Positions 1 through 12,514 of a DNA stretch of 64,000 nucleotides are shown here, in pieces; position 1 is the stretch's first letter; each line of letters opens with the position of its first letter. Below the pieces are notes generated by a model, which did not search any database, was not told where the DNA came from, and saw nothing but the letters and a program-made list of their open reading frames with translations. The translations under genes and the position numbers were made by a program. The stretch lies in contig JAVSML010020422.1 of the NCBI GenBank assembly GCA_038503035.1, positions 99,503 to 163,502 on the forward strand, given 5' to 3'. The stretch is from Crocodylus rhombifer (lineage: Eukaryota; Chordata; Crocodylia; Crocodylidae).

Positions 1-1229
1 AGTCAGCGACACCACTGGAAGCCATCTATACCCACTTTGCACTGATGTAAGTGGCTAGACAGCGTGCACATCAGTGAAGGACCATGCCCCCCAGGGGAGA
101 TGCAGACCGTGGGAGCAAATCCTTATCATGGCTCTATTCCCTCTGGAGGGGGCAAATCTTTGTCCGATTAAATTTTGAAGGACTGTAACTAGATGTGAAG
201 GTGAGGGAAACAAGCTTAGGGCATCCTCCTGATTTTTGGCCTTGAGAGTAGAATAATTCGGAGAAAGGGAGATAGGGAAAGGCTGGCTGGAACAGATGTA
301 GGCATGTTCTTCCCCCGTCCATGCACCCAACTCCCAATGAGATGAAATGCTGAAGAAGGGGTTGAAAGCAATCCCATGGCCTTTCAAACATAACTATAGG
401 TTGACTTTTAACACATTCAGCTCAGGGGAAAGGAAAACTGTGTCAGAATATAACACAAGTTTGAATATAAATGAAAAATACCTGCTGGCCAACCTGCTTC
501 TCTGAAGACATAATTTTAAGAAGAATCACGCTGCAGGCCGAGCGCCCCTTTGCATGCGGCTGCAGCATCTCTTCAGCTCTGGTGAACACTCACTCCTGAG
601 CGCAGCGGTATCGGGCACCTCGGGTCCGCCTGCGACAAGCGTCACCTCCTGTATCCCTGCTGCAAGCAACCTCTTTCAAGCTGTACACATTCATTGGGCT
701 GATTCAGACCAAACTGGGCAATCTCCCGTTTCATTTGCCACAGCAGGGTTTCCCCCTGCAGTTTCTTCTTCGTGTAGCACAAGGATTTCCGTGAAACATG
801 GCACAGCTGAGACGAAAATATAAACCCCTCAGAGGTTTGCTTTATTAAGTCAGCTTTGAGCCAAAAGTACAAAGGGGATTCACGCACCTTCTATTATTTG
901 ATACAACAGTCAAAGCCATGTGAGACTGTCCTCAGAATATACGTATTCGTATTCTGAAGCATTATGTTCAGATTTTACCCCAACTGATAATTGCTCACTG
1001 AGATTGTGAAGGAAAAAAAGGTTACCAGGAAGGGCATTCACAGATTCCTGAAGACTGAGTGTATAGAGCCCATGTTAACTAAAATCAAAATCCTGTTTAA
1101 GACCCAATATATTCTCTCTCAGGAAGCAGCAAACAACCAGGCTTTGCAAGTAGTTGAACTTTTAAGTTCCTTAGCAATCATTCTGAACTTCTGCTAATAT
1201 TTATAAGTCTTCCTTGCTCTGACACTTGA
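1..1229. other. Intergenic, nothing recognised
   Basis: Open frames here are short and overlap on both strands, and none resembles a known family. A moderately CpG-containing patch lies at about 530-650, but it is too small to call an island. I see no RNA gene or intact mobile element. Confidence 0.5.
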
Positions 1230-1400
1230 TTGTAGGATTGGAAGGAGATCACACACAATAACAGTAATACCTACTTGAGATGCAGCACTTCTCACGAGTA
1301 GCACTCAGAGATCAAAAGCGACTGGCCCAAAATTATCAAGCAAACTGATAGTATGACAGGGACTAAGCCCAGGTCTAGACTCCTATCTTAGGCCATACCA
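1230..1400. repeat. MIR/CORE-SINE-like fragment
   Basis: The stretch around 1320-1395 reads like the tail of a MIR-type SINE: a 'gactggcccaa' block, then 'gacagggactaagcccagg' and 'ctagactcctatctta', which mirrors the usual order of MIR segments. It is heavily diverged, and its ends are estimated. Confidence 0.4.
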
Positions 1401-2001
1401 TTTCCCTGGACAAAGCCCAGAATGTAAGGAGAGTGATCCTTGTTGAAATGCCTGAAGGCAGACAGAAACCACCCCATTCATTCAGGAATAATCAACCACA
1501 TTGAGATGCTCCCAAACAATACAAGTATGCCTTTACTGAATTTTTCAATACTTTTATTTTTATATTAGCATAAACACTTCCCTTCAAGCATCTCGGTTCT
1601 GGTGAACATCTGAGTCATCAAGCAAATCTAGAATGCCTGTGTTTTTGTGGACTCTGGAATAAATGTATCTATTTTCTCATGTTCTTGCAGAATTTGCAAA
1701 TCATACTTAAATGAGAAGTATTAGCCCAGACTTACTGCAATTACTTGGCAAATGTTTGGTTTCTGGCTCATAGCTTAAAAAATGCATTGATTTCTGTGAT
1801 CTCTAGAAAGGTAAAGCTGAAAACTCACGTTCTAATTAGGGGCTAGTAGCTTTAGTTCACAGCAATGCAAAGACATTTGTGTAAAAAAAAACCCCACCCC
1901 TACCAAGCTGAAAGTCTGCTGTTGAATTCAAGTTGAGTTATGCACCAAATGAGCACGCAGTTTTATTCCTAAACAGTGTCAACGTCCCTAACAAGCTACT
2001 A

Positions 2002-2030
2002 CTGTCACCAGGAGAGCATCCTGGTGACAG
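2002..2030. repeat. Perfect 12-bp hairpin
   Basis: The arm CTGTCACCAGGA (2002-2013) is followed by the 5-base spacer GAGCA and its exact reverse complement TCCTGGTGACAG (2019-2030). There is no T-tract and no coding context, so it is not a bacterial terminator. It is either a small foldback relic or a local template-switch product. Confidence 0.85.
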
Positions 2031-2289
2031 AAAAATAAACCGTCCTTACTACAGCAAGAGCCAGGAATGGCACACCGGGCAAGCAGGGAAAGTGGGGTGT
2101 GAAATGCATTCAACCATTTACAGAATCACCTGCTGTAAGAGATGCTGGACACCTGTGGGATGGTGGACCTACAAAGGCACTTCAACTGCTTCTCCTAAGC
2201 ATCCCAGTGCCTGGAACTAACCCTTACCACTGGAAAAGCAAAGGTGCTTCATCAGCCTGCTCCAAGCCAATTAACTCCTTTGGCAAAGA

Positions 2290-3000
2290 TCCTCATTGAT
2301 AGACAGTAGCTGGAGAAGGTTGAACACTTTGCATACCTCGGCAGCCATCTCTCAAAGAAAGCCACCATCAACAAGGAGATCTAGCATAGGATTCAATGTG
2401 CCAGGCTCTGCCTCTGGAAGTCTGTAACCCTAGCTCCTCTCTATGACTGTGAAGCTTGAGTGAACTACAGGAACCACCAGAAAATCCTGGGATGGCTTCA
2501 CCAGCACTGCCTCTGGATGATCTTGGACATAAAGTGGGAGGATTGTTGCACAAATGCCAGTGTCCCACCAGCGCTAACGCCACCAGCATGGAAGCATTGA
2601 TTATTCAACATCAGCATTGTGTGTGCATGTCTGATGCATGTATACCAAAACAACTGCTATACTCCCAACTCAGCCAGGGACAAAGGACATGTGAGGGCCA
2701 GAAGAAATGTTTCAAGGACATCCTCAAGGCAAACATTAAGAAGTGTATCATTGACACTACAAACTGGGGAAAAAAAGCCCAGGACAGGGCTACATGTTGA
2801 CATCTTGTGAGAGAAGATACATCTTACTTTGAGGAAAACCATCTCACCCTGGAGGCAGAAAAGCGACAGAAATGGAAGGAAAGTGAACAAGACTGAGAAA
2901 TCTGCAGTTCAGCTCTCCCTTTAACTACTTGTGGCATCTGCCAGGGAGACTGCGGCTCTAGCATCAACCTTCTGAGCCATTGATGGACTCATCTTCACAC
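2290..3000 (+). mobile_element. Decayed LINE, 3' end of RT ORF
   Basis: Conceptual translation on the plus strand, with frameshifts, gives the C-terminal part of a non-LTR retrotransposon reverse transcriptase. A YLGS-type block lies near 2325-2350, then an LYDCEA-like block where such proteins have LYGCE (about 2440), ILGW (about 2485), a TSMEALI segment (about 2583), then IPKQLLYSQLSQGQR (about 2642). A K-rich segment near 2700 ends in ILKANIKKC. Downstream, about 2930-2990 encodes a CGxC...C...H-like remnant of the C-terminal zinc knuckle of these elements. Several stops and frameshifts make it non-functional. The clade (RTE-, jockey- or CR1-like) cannot be fixed by eye. Confidence 0.65.
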
Positions 3001-3528
3001 CCTTACTTGACCCATGGGAGCGATTATCCATGACCATGAGGGATTGCTGCCACCACCCAATAGTCTGGCACTAGTTGCACTAAGAAGGATCCCTACATCA
3101 GAAGAGGAGCTGGTACAGTACCTTGCAGTCATTGGTCAATCAAGCTTTCTTTCTGGAGAACTAGGCATTTGATATGAAACCCAGGTGAGCAAATGTAACA
3201 GTTTCCACTACAACTTAATGTGCTAGAGTGTGGGCAATGCAATGCTGATCATACTGTGCCCTTCAAGAACTCCTTCCGAATGACCGCACCTATAACCAGT
3301 AACTACCAGCTCTCAACCCTCATCCCCATTTTATAAAGACCCTCGCAGTAAGTTCTTGCTGTGTCAGCTTCTTTAAACACTTTACCCAGAGCTACTACAA
3401 AAATCCTCCTCTGCAGCCTCCTGCTGTTTAAAGGACTTCACAGACACAGGCTACATGGGAGAACGAGTCAGGCAGCCGCAGCTCATAGGAAATATCACCA
3501 TGGGCTCATCTCATGAAGTCACATAAGC

Positions 3529-3805
3529 ACCTATACACATGCAGCAAAGTTGCTCCAACATTACAGCATGTCAGAGCAGACTTGACTAATTAAGTCTGCT
3601 GGAGCACAGTAATTAGTGCACTCCAGCAGATTCTGGTGTCTTGTGTATTAGTGTCCCCACGCTGAAAACCGAGCTTAGTTAAAGTGCCCCTGCCACCATT
3701 TTTCAGAGCAGGGACACTGACTTACGAGACGTTCCAGGCACTTTAATTAGAAAGCTCCCCTAATTAAAGCACCCCTCCCTCCCAGAGCACATGTATATGC
3801 CCTAG
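3529..3805. mobile_element. Foldback (MITE-like) DNA element
   Basis: Several nested inverted repeats lie here. TCTGCTGGAG (3595-3604) pairs with CTCCAGCAGA (3621-3630); AGTGTCCC (3650-3657) pairs with GGGACACT (3711-3718); and a TTAAAGTGCC block near 3680 pairs with AGGCACTTTAA near 3738. The outer segments TATACACATGC (about 3533) and GCACATGTATA (about 3788) are roughly inverted. No open frame is present, so this looks like a non-autonomous DNA transposon. Its boundaries are approximate and I found no target duplication. Confidence 0.5.
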
Positions 3806-4029
3806 ACTAGAGGAAAAAATGCAGTGGGAGGACAGAACAGCCTTCCCACCCCGATGGCAGCAGAAATGAGACAAAGGGGGGGGGGGGGTTATCAGCCATT
3901 TTCCTCACCCTTGATGTTAGTCTTGGCCATTCTCCATTCTAATACGGTAGCAGTGAGCACTGACATGACCACAGACATCTGGGCCACTAATACCCAAAGT
4001 TTGCTATTTACTTGTGAAGGAATATGTCA

Positions 4030-4150
4030 AATGTTAGAGCACAGGACCAAGAGCCAGGATTTCTGGGTTTCCAGTTCTATCACTAACTGTGTAACCAAGG
4101 GTAAGTCGCATAAACTGTCCATGCTTTAGTTTTCATCTAACAATGTGGAG
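4030..4150 (+). repeat. MIR-type SINE fragment
   Basis: It begins 'gttagagcacaggacc', continues with 'ctgggtttccagttctatca', 'ctgtgtaaccaagggtaagt' and 'ttagttttcatctaaca', and ends in 'tgtggagataa'. This is the order of a tRNA-derived MIR/CORE-SINE body (loses-to-sequential-parsing layout of B-box-like, core and tail segments). It is old and diverged. Confidence 0.6.
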
Positions 4151-4879
4151 ATAACCGAAAAGATGTGCATTTCATCAGAAGCCTCATAAACTCCATGAGT
4201 TCTCTGTTTTTAAAATGCACCCCTATTTTACACAGATACTTAGATGCAAGTGGGTGGAGTCTGGTGGTAACAAATGCTCAAATTTCACTGAAAGCATTTT
4301 TAATTGTCAAAGAAACACTAGGGGGGCGGGTGGGAAGCATCGTAACTAGGCAGAATGATACGTCACCGTGCGTGTGGCTGCACTTGACTTAGTCGTTTCT
4401 CTGAAATGATTTTGGAAATCAAAGTCACTAAATAAATGATGACAAGGGCTATCCTCCAAAGCCTTGAAGAGCCTTCCAAAGCTCAGCTCTCTGCCCCACA
4501 TTATTATTCAACATTCATAAGAAATTATTGGGACAGCTGGTGAGGCAACACTGGCTTAACTGCCAGCATCACAGAGCTCAACCCCCAGCTGTGTACCTCC
4601 TTTATCTTACCCGGCATTTAGCCAAATGCAGCACCAGAAGCAGCTAGTTAACACTGAACCAGGCCAAAGGGAAGCAGTGCTCATTAGCAGAGAGGAAGCT
4701 TTTGGGGGGAAAAAAAAATGTACCTCCCCTATAACGTTCCCTGCTACCCAGGGTATGTGCCCTCAGGTTGTACCTGTTTGATGGGTCCAAAAGGACTCCA
4801 GGGCTTCAGTGCTATCGGATGCCCAAGCACACATCAGCAACACAAACAATTCCAGCTTTCATCTGTTGCTAGCCAAGAG

Positions 4880-5230
4880 ATTACTTCCCATCCACTACAG
4901 CGTAATCCTGGCTGGAAGATTCAGGAGTCTGGAGGATTACTCCATGTACTTGCAGGTGTCTGGTTTTGATAATTGCAGTTCACCTAGAGGAACGAAGCTA
5001 CAAAGTCTAGAAAGGCTCCAACTGGTACAAAATGTTGCTGCTCACTTGCTTAGCAACCCAGGTACCACGCAGGCATCACCCGAGCAGTCTGCATTCTGCA
5101 CTGGCTCTAGACTCAACCCAGTTCAGGGTTCCTGTCCCATTATTCAAATTCTTGCAACGGACTGGACTGAGCAGCACATGAGATCACCTCACCAGCTGTA
5201 AGCACGACCTCTCTCACCTTCCCTGTGCCA
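4880..5230 (+). mobile_element. L2-like LINE relic (RT fragment)
   Basis: The frame at 4809-5201 contains SLERLQLVQNVAAHLLSN (about 5005-5060). This corresponds to the LQ-VQN-AARLL block of L2/Rex-type reverse transcriptases, and a DYS in the place of their DYC lies about 25 residues upstream. After it, the DNA still reads as a degraded H-I-T-P-V-L-x-x-L-H-W segment near 5080-5105. The open frame is therefore a LINE fossil and not a host gene. The ends are approximate. Confidence 0.6.
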
Positions 5231-5643
5231 CTGGTGCAGTAACACTGTTGATCAATAGGGGGGAGACAAGAGAACTTTCACAGCTAGCAAAGTAGCTCCT
5301 CTGCCAGAAATAGCAATAATCATGGAGCATGCTGCTTTCAGAACTAAATCCAAAATCCGTATTTTTTAGATACAAACACAGACAAGCAAGCAAGCAAGCA
5401 CAAAAGCTACCCTGTAATCAGGCGATTTTGCTTGCAGTCTGGAAAAGAAGAAAGAGACTATATTGTTAGTTCTATTTTTATGTTTCAGGAGGTATTTACA
5501 TAATTGCAGTGATGGGAGCTTATGCAGACACATGCAAACTCTCTCCTACCCAGATTTCTTGACTGGCGATGCACAGTGGTTCTGGCAGGGGTTTTAAATG
5601 GTTTGCCTACCTTGCAATGTGCCCAGGCACTAACTTTTCCTAA

Positions 5644-5677
5644 CAGAGGTAAGGAAAATAACATTTCCTTACCTCTG
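5644..5677. repeat. Perfect 14-bp hairpin
   Basis: CAGAGGTAAGGAAA (5644-5657) is followed by a 6-base spacer (ATAACA) and its exact reverse complement TTTCCTTACCTCTG (5664-5677). No flanking target duplication or open frame is visible. At 34 bases it is shorter than a typical pre-miRNA hairpin. Confidence 0.9.
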
Positions 5678-5679
5678 CC

Positions 5680-8220
5680 TATGTCTCTTGGTAAAAATGC
5701 TAACTGTGAAGATCTGAACCACACTGAACAAAGGCCATTCTACATGAGCAGTTTAATCAGAATCAATCTGCAACACAATCTGTAGCCATTGTGAATAATC
5801 AATGATCATTAACAGAGTTAAAAATATTCTCAATTTTCTGTTTTGCCTACAAGTATTTCTTGTTCACCTTGGTTCATTTTAGATTTAGGAGGACTAAGGT
5901 AAATGTGGGGGGAAAAAAAGTCTTGCTTTACAAACTGTCAGCAGCTTAAGTCTCATTTCATAGTCCAAGTTGTCCATCTTCAAGACATCATAATGGTCAA
6001 TAATTTATTTTCTTATCATCATTATTAATGCACACATTTCACACTCATTTTTATGTGGCTCATATGCAAACATCACTATGAAACAACTTCACCAGGACAG
6101 AGCTAGATGCAAGTCAGTACTGAATTAATATTTCTTGTCTACAGAAACTCACAGAAATCTAGCAGTTTCGTGAACTAATAGCAACAAAAATCAGTTGCAC
6201 TGAAGTTTCCTGGGTCAAGCATTCAAAAGCTAGGAGTGGTGGTCACATGAGAAGGCAGTAATGGTGAGTCATATACTATATTCAGATTTAAGAAAATCTT
6301 TCCCCACTAGATGGCATCTCACAATTACTAATCTAGGCTGGAATTCACCCTTTAACAGCCACCCAAGATATTTTCTCCCTTTTGTAATATAACACTTTCC
6401 CATCATGTTTGCTTTCCATTTTTAAACTAGACAGCTTAAAAAAAAACACAGAGGGGAATAAAAAAAAAAAAAAAAAAGATAATTTTAGCTAAAAATACAC
6501 CATCTGCCAGTGAAAATCTAGCTTGATTCTGTCACATCCACAACCAAACCAGGTTAATAACCAGCATTGGAGCAGATGGTTTCTTTGTATAAATATGTGC
6601 ATCTCCCTGCAGTGACTCTTCTTCAGCTGGTTCCTGAAACTGCTGGCACTGCTTTACCTCGTTTCCTAGGTGACGACTCTGTCTTACGCTCAGCCTGGAC
6701 ATTATGCAGCTGGAATGGATTTCAGAAGATGCCATCTCCTGCCCGTGGCTGTTTCCAATACCAACAAGGGATGTGGTGGTGGACAGGCATCTCTGCACCA
6801 AAGAACAACAACAGATGGATGTTAATAAATTCTCTTACAACTGCCCTTTTTGGTCAGATGATCACATTTACTGAAGAGTTCTTCTGAAACCCCCCAAGCC
6901 CCCGGACAAGACCAAGTAACAAACATAGTTGTGAGCTCGAGGCCGCAGCTTGTAGGTAGAAGAACAAAGGAAAGAAATATGCTCTTTCTGTATCATGCAG
7001 TGAGGTTTGGCTAGCAGGAATCGGGATATAGACATTAAAATGCAGCTACTTTGACAAGTGGCTAGATAAACAGCTATGTGAGGCACCAGCCTTATTTTCT
7101 TTCTCAATGATTTAATACCCAGTGTTCCTAGTTCACAAGGAGAAGGATTTTTTTTCCTAACTACCAACCTTGTAAACCCAGTTTGGGCAAACCGCTTTTC
7201 TTGTGCGTCATTAGCCATTAGTAAGTTTACTCTGTAGCAAAGCAAACTTTGAACAAATCTGAGGAAAAGGCATCTTAACCATCAGGACAGAAGGAAATAC
7301 AACCAGCTGCCCAGGGAAACTGTGTTAATCTCCTTCATTAGAGTTTTTCATGCCCAGGCTGGATAGGCAGTTTTCTGGGCTTGGGTAGAGGTAGTACCTC
7401 CTGGATTTGTACAAAATACAGGACAAGATGATCCATGAGGATTTATTTGCCCATCTCCAATTCTATGCTTCATTAACAAGTGCTTTGTAGGCCAAATTAA
7501 ACTTCTGATTAGGGCCCTATTTTTTCCACCCTGAGTGACACCATGCTGTGTCTTACAGATGGAGGTAATGAGAGTGACCTCTTTGCAAAGTGCTTTGAGG
7601 TCTACAGATGAACAGGACTATGTAAGAACAAAGTATAATTGCAAATGGACTAAGTCATCAACTTTTCTCATGTGGGCCATGTTACAACCAGATGTCAGCT
7701 ATCTTTAAGCTGGTGCTGATTTTGGCCTCATTTGAATACATGATCCTGAGGTGGCAGGCTTTCTCCCTGCTATAAACTACCCAGTCATCTCTGGTGACAT
7801 CTCATTTAAGCGTTGTAATTATGAAGGCAATTTAAGTTATATTGTTCTAGATCTTGCACATGTTGGATGCTATGCTGTTTCTAAGACACAAAAGCATGCA
7901 TGAATGTGCACAGGTAATTGTGCTTACCTGAAAAAAATCCTTTAAGATACTAACTGTATTGCATCTATTGTCAACTAAACTGCATATATGTAGACTCCTG
8001 CTTCGGTGTAATGCACTGGGACTAATCCAGTTCTGACTCAATTCAGTTCTGCTTGCCAATTTATTGGGCTGTATTACTTTTGAGGGAGGAATACAACACT
8101 CAGCCAAGCTCTCTCACTCTGGCAGGACAGGACGTGAACAAGGGCCTGCTAAGAGCATGCTGCATTTGTACAAATAAATCCAAAGCACAAAGTGGTAGTC
8201 AGCAAACTTTAATTAAAATC
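5680..8220. other. Intergenic, no gene seen
   Basis: This is A+T-rich sequence with short opposing open frames and an A-tract near 6460-6478. A SINE-like piece at about 7570-7640 resembles the end of MIR-type elements (AAAGTGCTTTGAGGTCTACAG followed by a CTATGTAAGAACAAAG-like tail). No exon with credible splice sites was recognised. Confidence 0.45.
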
Positions 8221-8244
8221 TATTCCCCAGAAACCTGACAAAAA

Positions 8245-8250
8245 GTCTTT
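8245..8250 (-). terminator. Possible C19orf12 polyA signal
   Basis: The plus strand reads TTTATT here, which is AATAAA on the minus strand, about 1.1 kb downstream of the C19orf12 stop. Another AATAAA overlaps the stop codon itself (9358-9363), and an ATTAAA lies at about 8703-8708. Which one is used cannot be decided from sequence. Confidence 0.25.
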
Positions 8251-9083
8251 ATTCGTATTCTACTACTAGAAAAAGAACAGGATATAAACACAGTTTCACT
8301 TGTCTTGTAGGATTTTCAGACATAAAAAAGGCACCTTTATACAGCTTTGTATAATCCTACAGCTGTTTCATTGTTCATAGTGAAGAGAAGACAACAAACA
8401 TGATTTCATTTGGAGTCTGCAACTTTAGGCTGGATGGGAAGACATCCCACACCACCATTATTCAGGAGGTAGTGGTTGATGTGGTAAAAATCTACCTTCT
8501 TGCTCAGATTTCAGTTTCCAGTTTCCACTTGTTTTAAAAGAAGCACACACACACACACACAAACAGGAGACTTTATAGGAGTGCAGGGGAACATTATTTT
8601 CTACAAGAAATCCATACATTACTGCTGGAGCATCAAGACAGGTCAGCTCCGTTAAAGAGTTCTTTTCAAACTTGTTGATTGTACTTCTACATCTTAAGAA
8701 TATTTTAATGAAAGAGAGAGAAACAATTAACACCTACAGTTCAGATTTAACAAGTTTCCAGTCAGAGAAAGTTATTTTTACCCTACAAGGCAAGGTTGAG
8801 GTGCCAACCCCAATTCTAAGATGAAATAGGAGATGGTGAATCTTGCTGGGCACAATTTATCTACTCCCTCCAATAAAATCCAACCTGGCATTTGCCAGAT
8901 TTCTAATACAGCTATAGGGAAACAGAAGATTCAAGAAGTATGATAAAGTTATGATGGGGACCAAACAAAGGCTCAGGAACATCACCAGAAAATCTCTTCA
9001 TTCTTCCAAACAACCTTCACAGTATAAGTGCAGACAGTAGGCAAGACTTTTCAAAAAGCATCCAAATAGCTTTAGGACCCAAG

Positions 9084-9106
9084 TCCCATTTTTTCAAAAA
9101 ATGGGA
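9084..9106. repeat. Palindrome in interspersed repeat
   Basis: TCCCATTTTTT (9084-9094) and AAAAAATGGGA (9096-9106) are exact reverse complements around a single C. The surrounding segment at about 9030-9150, ending in CTTTTGAAAATTTTACCC, has the look of an interspersed reptile repeat. A related-looking piece, ending in CTTTTGAAATTTTGACAC, lies at about 18185-18362. I cannot name the family. Confidence 0.5.
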
Positions 9107-9358
9107 GTTAAGCCCCTGTACTGCTAAAATGCTTTTGAAAATTTTACCCATGGTCAGTTACACAGCAAGTCAGTTTTAGGATAATGCAATAATCGAGTCT
9201 AATCTTTATATAAACCAAAATAATACTTAAACCTGTCTACTACACTTTCTAGACTTTACAGTTACCAGCAATAATTAGTAATTGCTAGGTTAAAGGATCA
9301 CAGTTGTCTGAATAAAATTCTTTATAAAGGGAAGAAAAAAAAAACTCTCCAGAAAGGT

Positions 9359-9624
9359 TTATTCTCCATACTGTATTTCTGCATTTAGCTCTTTTGTGAG
9401 AAAATTTATTAGCACTCCTGCCAACTTCTGTTGGAGGGCACCGTTTGCCATTACCAGTACAGTCAATTCAACAACATCAGTCCAATCTAAATTCCTGACT
9501 ATTGCAAAGGCTTCCTCATAGAGCTTTTGTTGTTCAGCAGGAGGCAGTTCCAGTAAAATCTGTGGGATTGGCTTGAACTGTCCACTTGTCATCCATGCTC
9601 CAAGCAAGCCACCAACCGCACCCC
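9359..9624 (-). CDS. C19orf12: C19orf12, last coding exon
   Basis: This exon encodes residues 54-141 of the C19orf12 protein. The minus strand shows a CTAG acceptor at 9628-9625. Its first two bases complete the glycine codon begun in the exon at 12515-12674. The protein continues [38 protein letters not shown] and [14 protein letters not shown], and ends [12 protein letters not shown] before TAA. These segments match the human protein closely. The [10 protein letters not shown] stretch finishes the glycine-zipper membrane hairpin started in the previous exon, and the rest forms the soluble helical tail. C19orf12 localises to mitochondria, ER and their contact sites and is linked to lipid metabolism and autophagy; its biochemical activity is not settled. 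The frame is intact with no stop, and the total of 141 residues equals the shorter human isoform. Confidence 0.95.
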
Positions 9625-12514
9625 CTAGAAAACAAGTAAAGATGATTTAGAGCCCCAAATCTGAAGTGGCCATCTCCAAATTCTACTCATTCGGTTTCAA
9701 TGATGCTACCATTTTAATTATCAATCAAATGTAGGTTGGTGTCCATAAGCACGTTTACTTTAATGTTTGTGTACAAGTCCAATTGAAAGCATCTAGAAAG
9801 GTCAATTCCAGTCAAACTACAGATCTCAAAACACACCAACCCTAACTTAGAGCTGCACGTTGGAGGTAAGTGGTCACCCCTGGGGGTACCTGTCTTTTCA
9901 GGATGAGCTGTATCTTTCAGTAAAGCCTGGCAAAGGAAAGTACAAAACAAACCACACAGTAACATTGGCTATCAATGTTAATGTACTTATCTACTATGAC
10001 ACACTGGTGCAAGTGCTGCTATGCACTGGAACCACTTGTCATGGTACAAGTTTCCCGGCTGTTATTTGGGGTGTTGTATTCTCCAAGCCTTGGTAAAGTC
10101 CTTGCAAAAAGAGACTTACAATAGGTCAAACAAAGCCACTGATTACAATCTGTACTGATTATGACATCGTGAGCCTATTGACTGTTAAATCAACACTTCC
10201 CCCAGGGGGAGGCAGAGCTACAGATTCTCCAGCAAGTTCTTATTTTGTACAAGGAGCTGTTCTGGCTCATTCTTAGATTACTGGGAGGATCTTGGGTAAC
10301 TAGTAGGTGGTTATTAATGCTGCTTTGAAAAATGATCTCACTTTCAAAAGAAGTTCTAATCCAAAATTGCAAAGTAATTCTCTTTGGTGCACAACATCAA
10401 GCTTGATGGTCCTGAATGAACTGCTTTCCCACACAGAAAAATCAGGAACATCTACACACATACAGCACAGGCCCAGAACCCAGTTCCTTGGCTTCCAGAA
10501 TGCTTGCACCCAGGGACTATTCCTAAACTATAATTTACACACCTCTGGAAAGCATATTTCAAAAGACAAACAAGTTCACAGAGCTACCAATTCTACCCGT
10601 GATATCAGTGAAACATCTGAAAGCCAAAGATGGTTGCATTCATCTGCATGAAACCTTTAGGAGAACATCAATATCTGATTTAGGGACACTTGATGCCAAA
10701 GTCACTAGAAATATTGACATGCAAGTTTCTAGCAGTTTGAGAAAGGAAGATCTTTTACATGACCATTTCTTTTCCCCAGCAACAAACCTACCAATTCAGA
10801 GGGACTCAGGCAAGTGTTCCAAGCCCTGGAAAGCATAATATGCTGCAGTTTCTCAGGGACATAATGAAGGATGAGTTTCCTTTTTGTATAGCTCATCGTG
10901 AGAAATATCTGTAACTCCTGCTAACCAATCTGTAGCACCAGCTTAATCCATGTACAGCAAAACTTCTACAGGTAAAGCACAATTAAAACACATTCCTGTA
11001 CCCAAACTGAACACTTAAAACATCTAAGGCAGGCTTTAATGCAGTCAGAGGGTCACTTATTTCTGCCTTTGCTTTGCGTCAGATTTTAACTCAGTCATAG
11101 CTGCACATTAGACAGGGACTTAGTCTCCCTTTTATATGCTGCTCTTGTTCCATTACCTGGTGGACAACCAGACAGTATACCTTTTTATTTATCACTCCAA
11201 CTGTTTAATTGCCTAAAACTATTCTCAGCCATTTTATGGAAGCAGATGGCCAGTTATGCCATTTTCTCTTGTTCTTCCTTGCCAGACTTAATGTTATAAG
11301 TGATTTACACGTGCCCAGATTCACCTAATTTCTCATGGTGGCTAGCATTAAAAAAAATACAAAGACAAATCTCCCCTGCCAGTAATCCAATGCAGTGTCA
11401 TTTTGAATTTCCTGCTGTTTTACTTGTTGGATGCTTATTTTGCAATACCACATTTCCCCAATCCTGCTAAGCACTTAAGCATGTACACTATCTTTCTCCA
11501 TAACAAGCATTCCTACTGAACTCTAGGGAAGGGCTTTAACACTCCTGGCCCAAATGTTCAAAGGTCTGAGGCCATCGGGACTTGAGTAAGCCAGCTTTAC
11601 AATGGCAGAGGTCCATAAAATAAAGGCATTTAGTTGAGTTCTCTCCTATCAGTATCTCTCTCTGCTACTAAGCTCAGAGCTTTCATTTCATTTTCATTAT
11701 GCAGACAAAAGATACTTGACAGAATACAGATACACACCCAACTGTGACAACAGGCACAGTGCATTTTTAAATACAACAAATTATCCTTCAGGGGACAGAA
11801 GGAATTGATTGTTTAGGAAGAATCTCCACTCCTCTGGTTAAGGTTAAACTGGAGCTATTTCTTCAGCATCACTTCATACCCAAGCAAAATAGAGTTCCCA
11901 CAAGGAATAAAATGGAATTTCCAACCCCCTGTTCTCTGTGCTCTGAAGTTATAAAATGCTTGCTCCAAATGGGTCAATAACCTAGGACAGTTGTGCTCAA
12001 CCTATAGCCTGTAAGATTAATCTAACCTACGGAGCTGTGTCATCCAGTTTATGGGACTTCCCAGAGGTCCAGAAATTTGGCAGTAGGGTAGCAGTGGCAG
12101 CCTTAACTTCTGCAAAAGAGTCCCAGAATCAGAGCAAACAGTGTTGCCACCACACCTCACCACCAAATTTCCAGCCCCGTGGGCTGGATTACATAGCTCT
12201 ACGGGTTGGATGACACAGCCCTGTGTGCAGGTTTGTGCTGGCACATAGGGTCACACCACGGATCTAGGTTTACTCATTTTAAACAGAGTACCTGGTTAAT
12301 TAGGAACCGTCAAAACCATTCCTTTCAAGAAGGCAACAGTAGTACATGCAATTGTATTTTTCAAATTGAAAATGAAATTGGCAAGTTTTCCATTATGAAA
12401 CCCTGCTTCACCTTCCTTTTCAATCACATCATACACTGATTTGATAATTCCATCATCTCCAGGTCTTGTCATTCCAGCACTCAGTTCAACGAAACCACAG
12501 CAAACTACATTTAC
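9625..12514 (-). other. C19orf12: C19orf12 intron (2.9 kb)
   Basis: Between the two coding exons, the donor GTAAATG (12514 downward) and the acceptor TTTCTAG (ending at 9625) define a phase-1 intron. It contains no recognised gene. A repeat-like block at about 11985-12260 carries CTCAACCTATAGCC and CCCGTGGGCTGGAT, phrases typical of old hAT-derived repeats. No hAT ends could be placed there. Confidence 0.8.

Noticed and set aside
5644..5677. 14-bp hairpin as a microRNA precursor
   Set aside because: The stem is far shorter than the 30 or so pairs of a pre-miRNA, and no extended pairing flanks it.
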